DNA of 7,922 nt from positions 1 through 7,922 of the forward strand of contig RFQF01000093.1 of NCBI GenBank assembly GCA_009925805.1. Direction: 5' to 3'. The DNA is from Flavobacteriia bacterium (GTDB lineage: Bacteria > Bacteroidota > Bacteroidia > Flavobacteriales_D > Crocinitomicaceae). The stretch's first letter is position 1; every line of letters begins with the position of its first letter. Shown in pieces: positions 4,871-7,922 of this stretch. The translations under genes and the position numbers were made by a program. Below the pieces are notes generated by a model. It saw nothing but the letters and a program-made list of their open reading frames with translations, was not told where the DNA came from and did no database searches.

Positions 4871-7408
4871 ATGGAGGCCAAGTTTTCTGCGGGAGTTAAG
4901 AATTTATTGAAGGTAAGTAAGGAAGAGGCAATTCGCTTGAAGAACGAATATGTGGCTCCTGAGCACTTTTTAATTGCCATAATAAAGTCGGATGAAGCAA
5001 AAGCCCATTCGCTGCTTAAAGAGTTTGATGTTCCCTTTGAAGCAATGTTATTAGAATTGGAGCGAATCTTGGCGAAGTCAGCTCAAGGAACCCTTTTTCA
5101 ACCAAACCCAATTCCTTTACTGAAGCAATCGGAAAACATTCTAAAACAATCGTTCCTGGAATCCAAAGTGTTTAAGTCAAAAATCATTGGTACGGAGCAT
5201 ATTTTGTTAACCATGCTCAAATATGAAGACAGTGCCGCATGCCAAATACTCAACAAGCATGGAATTGTATATGAAAATTTAAAAGATGAATATATGTCAA
5301 TGAATAAAAATTATACTGCGCCTAAAGCGGAATTTCCGGGAAGTCGGGAAGAGGATGAAGACGGAGGAGGAATTCCGAAAAAACCGAGTGATTCAAAATC
5401 GAAAACCCCGGTATTGGATAACTTCGGACGCGATCTCACTAAACTCGCCGAATTAGGGAGATTGGATCCCATCGTTGGACGTGAGAAAGAAATTGAGCGT
5501 GTAAGCCAGATTCTTTCGCGCCGTAAAAAGAACAATCCTATACTCATTGGTGAACCGGGGGTTGGAAAAAGCGCTATCGCCGAAGGATTGGCTTTGCGCA
5601 TCGTGCAACGCAAAGTTTCGAGAATTTTGTTCGAAAAACGGGTAGTATCCCTGGATCTTGCCTCCTTAGTGGCGGGCACCAAATACCGAGGACAATTTGA
5701 GGAGCGGATGAAAGCGGTGATGCAAGAACTCGAGAAAAATCCCGATGTGATCTTGTTCATCGATGAAATTCATACCATTATTGGGGCTGGAGGAGCCAGC
5801 GGTTCCTTAGACGCTTCCAACATGTTCAAGCCGGCACTCGCTCGAGGAGAACTTCAAGCGATTGGAGCTACTACCCTGGATGAGTATCGTCAGTATATTG
5901 AAAAAGACGGGGCTCTGGAGCGACGCTTTCAGAAAGTAATTGTAGAGCCAACCAACATTGAGGAAACTATTCAGATTTTGAATAACATCAAAGAACGCTA
6001 CGAGGAACATCACATGGTGCAATACACGCCTGAAAGCATCGAGGCGTGTGTTAAATTAACGGAGCGCTACATCACGGATCGGCATTTACCCGATAAAGCC
6101 ATTGATGCTTTGGATGAAGTTGGATCTCGTGTACACATTACCAACATTAATGTGCCTCAAGAAATTTTGAACATTGAGCAGGAAATTGAACAAATTAAGG
6201 TGCGTAAGGGCGAAGTAATTAAAGCCCAGCAGTTTGAACGTGCCGTAGAATTGCGGGATGCAGAACGAAAACTCGGAGAAAAACTGGAATTGGAAAAAAA
6301 GAAATGGGAGGAAGCCTCAAAAAATAACCGAATTACCATTACGGAAGAAAATGTGGCCGAGGTCGTTTCCATGATGAGCGGCATTCCGTTGACGAAAGTT
6401 TCACAATCAGAAACGGGGAAATTGGTCAACATGGCGGATGCGCTGAAAGGTAAAGTGATCGGACAAGATGAAGCCGTGAATAAGGTAGTTAAAGCGATTC
6501 AACGCAATCGTGCAGGATTGAAGGATCCGAATAAACCCATTGGTTCCTTCTTTTTCTTGGGACCAACAGGGGTGGGAAAAACCCAATTAGCGAAAGTTTT
6601 GGCGAAATACCTGTTTGATACCGAAGACGCCCTGATTCGCATTGATATGTCGGAATACATGGAGAAATTTAGCATTTCTCGATTGGTCGGTGCGCCTCCA
6701 GGATATGTAGGTTATGAAGAAGGAGGACAGCTTACCGAAAAAGTACGCAGAAAACCTTACTCCATTATCTTGCTGGATGAAGTTGAAAAAGCACACCCGG
6801 ATGTGTTCAATCTTCTCCTTCAGGTGTTGGATGATGGTCACATGACGGACGGTCTGGGACGAAAAATTGATTTTAAGAATACCATTCTTATTATGACCTC
6901 GAACATTGGAGCACGTCAGCTACAAGACTTCGGAACAGGAGTCGGTTTTGGAACCAAGGCAAAGGAAGAATCGAAAGACGAGAATTCTAAAGGAGTGATT
7001 CAAAATGCGCTTCGCAAAGCCTTTTCTCCTGAATTCTTAAATCGTGTAGACGACATGATTATGTTCCGAACCTTGGAGCGCGAAGACATTCATAAAATCA
7101 TTGACCTGGAGTTGGATAAATTATACAAGCGAATTCAGGATTTGGGATATTTTTTAGAACTCACCGAAAAAGCCAAAGATTTTATTGTAGAGCGCGGGTA
7201 TGATGAGAAGTTTGGGGCAAGACCGTTAAAACGAGCAATCCAAAAATTCATCGAAGATCCACTCGCTGAAGGGATCATTAATCAAAACCTGAACGAAGGG
7301 GATAAGGTGATTATGGACCGTGAGGAAGGAAAGGATGAATTAACTGTACAATTCAAAAAAGGGAAATCCAAGAAAACGGATTCTTCCAAAGATAAACCGG
7401 AAGCATAG
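4871..7408 (+). CDS. clpC: ATP-dependent Clp protease ATP-binding subunit ClpC (Hsp100/AAA+ unfoldase)
   Basis: An 845-residue class I Clp ATPase that unfolds proteins, probably feeding them to ClpP in the cytoplasm. The N domain holds two Clp_N repeats (about 1-145), followed by an acidic Gly-rich linker. AAA+ domain 1 has Walker A GEPGVGKS (227-234), pore loop KYRG (271-274), Walker B VILFIDE (293-299) and arginine-finger ERRF (350-353). A short middle region (about 430-480) contains a UVR-like motif (AQQFERAVELRDAERKL, 452-468), which marks ClpC rather than ClpA or the longer-coiled ClpB. AAA+ domain 2 has Walker A GPTGVGKT (564-571), Walker B IILLDE (632-637) and sensor-2 GARPLKR (782-788). 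VGFG (691-694) is the ClpP-docking loop. The C-terminal tail is Lys-rich. All key residues are intact. An in-frame TAA at 4853-4855 limits the start, and the N-terminus fits the family. No ctsR, mcsA or mcsB neighbour is seen, as expected outside Firmicutes. It is transcribed divergently from gyrA. Confidence 0.96.
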   Translation: MEAKFSAGVKNLLKVSKEEAIRLKNEYVAPEHFLIAIIKSDEAKAHSLLKEFDVPFEAMLLELERILAKSAQGTLFQPNPIPLLKQSENILKQSFLESKVFKSKIIGTEHILLTMLKYEDSAACQILNKHGIVYENLKDEYMSMNKNYTAPKAEFPGSREEDEDGGGIPKKPSDSKSKTPVLDNFGRDLTKLAELGRLDPIVGREKEIERVSQILSRRKKNNPILIGEPGVGKSAIAEGLALRIVQRKVSRILFEKRVVSLDLASLVAGTKYRGQFEERMKAVMQELEKNPDVILFIDEIHTIIGAGGASGSLDASNMFKPALARGELQAIGATTLDEYRQYIEKDGALERRFQKVIVEPTNIEETIQILNNIKERYEEHHMVQYTPESIEACVKLTERYITDRHLPDKAIDALDEVGSRVHITNINVPQEILNIEQEIEQIKVRKGEVIKAQQFERAVELRDAERKLGEKLELEKKKWEEASKNNRITITEENVAEVVSMMSGIPLTKVSQSETGKLVNMADALKGKVIGQDEAVNKVVKAIQRNRAGLKDPNKPIGSFFFLGPTGVGKTQLAKVLAKYLFDTEDALIRIDMSEYMEKFSISRLVGAPPGYVGYEEGGQLTEKVRRKPYSIILLDEVEKAHPDVFNLLLQVLDDGHMTDGLGRKIDFKNTILIMTSNIGARQLQDFGTGVGFGTKAKEESKDENSKGVIQNALRKAFSPEFLNRVDDMIMFRTLEREDIHKIIDLELDKLYKRIQDLGYFLELTEKAKDFIVERGYDEKFGARPLKRAIQKFIEDPLAEGIINQNLNEGDKVIMDREEGKDELTVQFKKGKSKKTDSSKDKPEA

Positions 7409-7428
7409 CGAACTCTAAAGGTGCGAAC

Positions 7429-7450
7429 AAGGGGCTAAGGCCCCTTTTTT
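7429..7450 (+). terminator. Rho-independent terminator after clpC
   Basis: AAGGGGC and GCCCCTT form a perfect 7-bp stem with loop TAAG; the T-run (7445-7450, six T) starts within the stem's 3' arm. It starts 21 nt after the clpC TAG. On the minus strand the hairpin lies just past the stop of the converging PLP-enzyme gene, but it is followed there only by TTGTT. It may work weakly in that direction too. Confidence 0.9.
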
Positions 7451-7457
7451 ATTGCCT

Positions 7458-7922
7458 TTATACTTTAGCAATGGTTTCGCTCATGTATTCGCCGGCCTTG
7501 AGTTTGCCTACGATGCGTGAAAAAGCGTCGATCGTATAGCGTACATCCTCCAAAGTGTGAACAGCCGTTGGGATGAGACGCAGAATAATCATGCCTTTTG
7601 GAACAACTGGATAAACCACCATCGAACAAAAGATGTTGAAGTTTTCTCGTAGGTCGTAAATCAAGTTGGTGGATTCGGGAATGGATCCGTTAAGATAAAC
7701 AGGCGTTACGCACGAGTTGGTTGGGCCAATTTCAAAACCGGCATTTTTTAATCCGGATTGCAGTGCGTTGGTAATTTCCCAAAGTTGACTTTTAAATTCA
7801 GGTTTGTTACGTATTAATTCCAAGCGTTTTAACGCTCCAGCAACCAAGGGTAGGGGCATGGCTTTGGCGAAAATTTGCGACCGCATGTTGTAACGGAGGT
7901 ATTCAATGACTTGGGCATCACT
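7458..7922 (-). CDS. Alpha-oxoamine synthase family PLP enzyme (KBL / serine palmitoyltransferase-like), C-terminal 154 residues
   Basis: The frame is open from the right edge to the TAA at 7458-7460, so the N-terminal part, including the PLP-binding lysine, lies outside the window. An internal ATG at 7886 is not the true start, because family sequence continues upstream of it (DAQVIEYLRYNMRSQIFAK). The fragment resembles the C-terminal domain of fold-type I aminotransferases of the 2-amino-3-ketobutyrate CoA ligase / serine palmitoyltransferase group. It contains TNSCVTPVYL (residues 68-77 of the fragment) and VVPKGMIILRLIPTAVHT (106-123); the arginine there (R115) corresponds to the conserved substrate-carboxylate-binding arginine. 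The family joins an amino acid to an acyl thioester with loss of CO2. In Bacteroidota such enzymes make sphingolipid or sulfonolipid bases, or act in threonine/glycine metabolism; the fragment cannot decide which. It converges on clpC across a 49-nt gap that holds a terminator. Confidence 0.85.
   Translation of the reverse strand, partial: SDAQVIEYLRYNMRSQIFAKAMPLPLVAGALKRLELIRNKPEFKSQLWEITNALQSGLKNAGFEIGPTNSCVTPVYLNGSIPESTNLIYDLRENFNIFCSMVVYPVVPKGMIILRLIPTAVHTLEDVRYTIDAFSRIVGKLKAGEYMSETIAKV

Noticed and set aside
5311..5760. A 149-codon open frame on the minus strand inside clpC
   Set aside because: It lies fully antisense to conserved ClpC coding sequence, including Walker A1, and its Ser/Arg-rich translation resembles no family. 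It is a shadow frame.
7458..7886. The ATG at 7886 as the start of a complete small gene
   Set aside because: The frame stays open to the window edge and the upstream codons (DAQVIEYLRYN) continue the PLP-enzyme family sequence, so this is the 3' part of a larger gene.
1..7922. Mobile elements, CRISPR arrays, tRNA or rRNA genes, defence or phage genes
   Set aside because: No repeat arrays, transposase or integrase motifs, terminal inverted repeats or structured RNA were seen. Coding sequence fills nearly all of the window, and all intergenic stretches are shorter than 210 nt.

Overview
The window reads as ordinary chromosomal core sequence from a member of Bacteroidota, most likely Flavobacteriia or a close relative. 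Three things point there: TAnnTTTG-type promoter elements, a lack of Shine-Dalgarno sequences before the starts, and protein families typical of that phylum (a BatA-domain/VWA membrane protein, a gyrA-linked secreted TPR protein, a Bacteroidota-style alpha-oxoamine synthase). This placement is inference from protein style; no 16S or other marker is present.

Layout from left to right. Positions 1-879 (minus) hold the first 293 codons of a membrane-anchored VWA protein with an N-terminal BatA domain; it runs off the left edge. Positions 880-947 hold a rho-independent terminator and a possible promoter. Positions 948-2066 (minus) encode a secreted TPR protein. It starts 9 nt after the stop of gyrA (2076-4664, minus), so gyrA and the TPR gene look like a two-gene transcription unit ending at the terminator at 916-942. 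Positions 4665-4870 are a divergent control region between gyrA and clpC. It contains candidate promoters for both genes, an 11-bp-phased direct repeat, phased A-tracts and a short palindrome. Positions 4871-7408 (plus) encode a ClpC-type Hsp100 ATPase, followed by a strong terminator at 7429-7450. Positions 7458-7922 (minus) are the C-terminal 154 residues of a PLP-dependent enzyme of the 2-amino-3-ketobutyrate CoA ligase / serine palmitoyltransferase family, converging on clpC and entering from the right edge.

Together these are housekeeping functions: DNA supercoiling (GyrA), protein quality control (ClpC), envelope proteins (VWA and TPR) and a lipid or amino-acid pathway enzyme. I see no mobile element, CRISPR array, RNA gene, broken gene or sign of recent transfer. 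I do not find a previously undescribed system. The most worthwhile leads are the structured gyrA/clpC intergenic region, the conserved-looking gyrA-TPR coupling and the diverged GyrA box.
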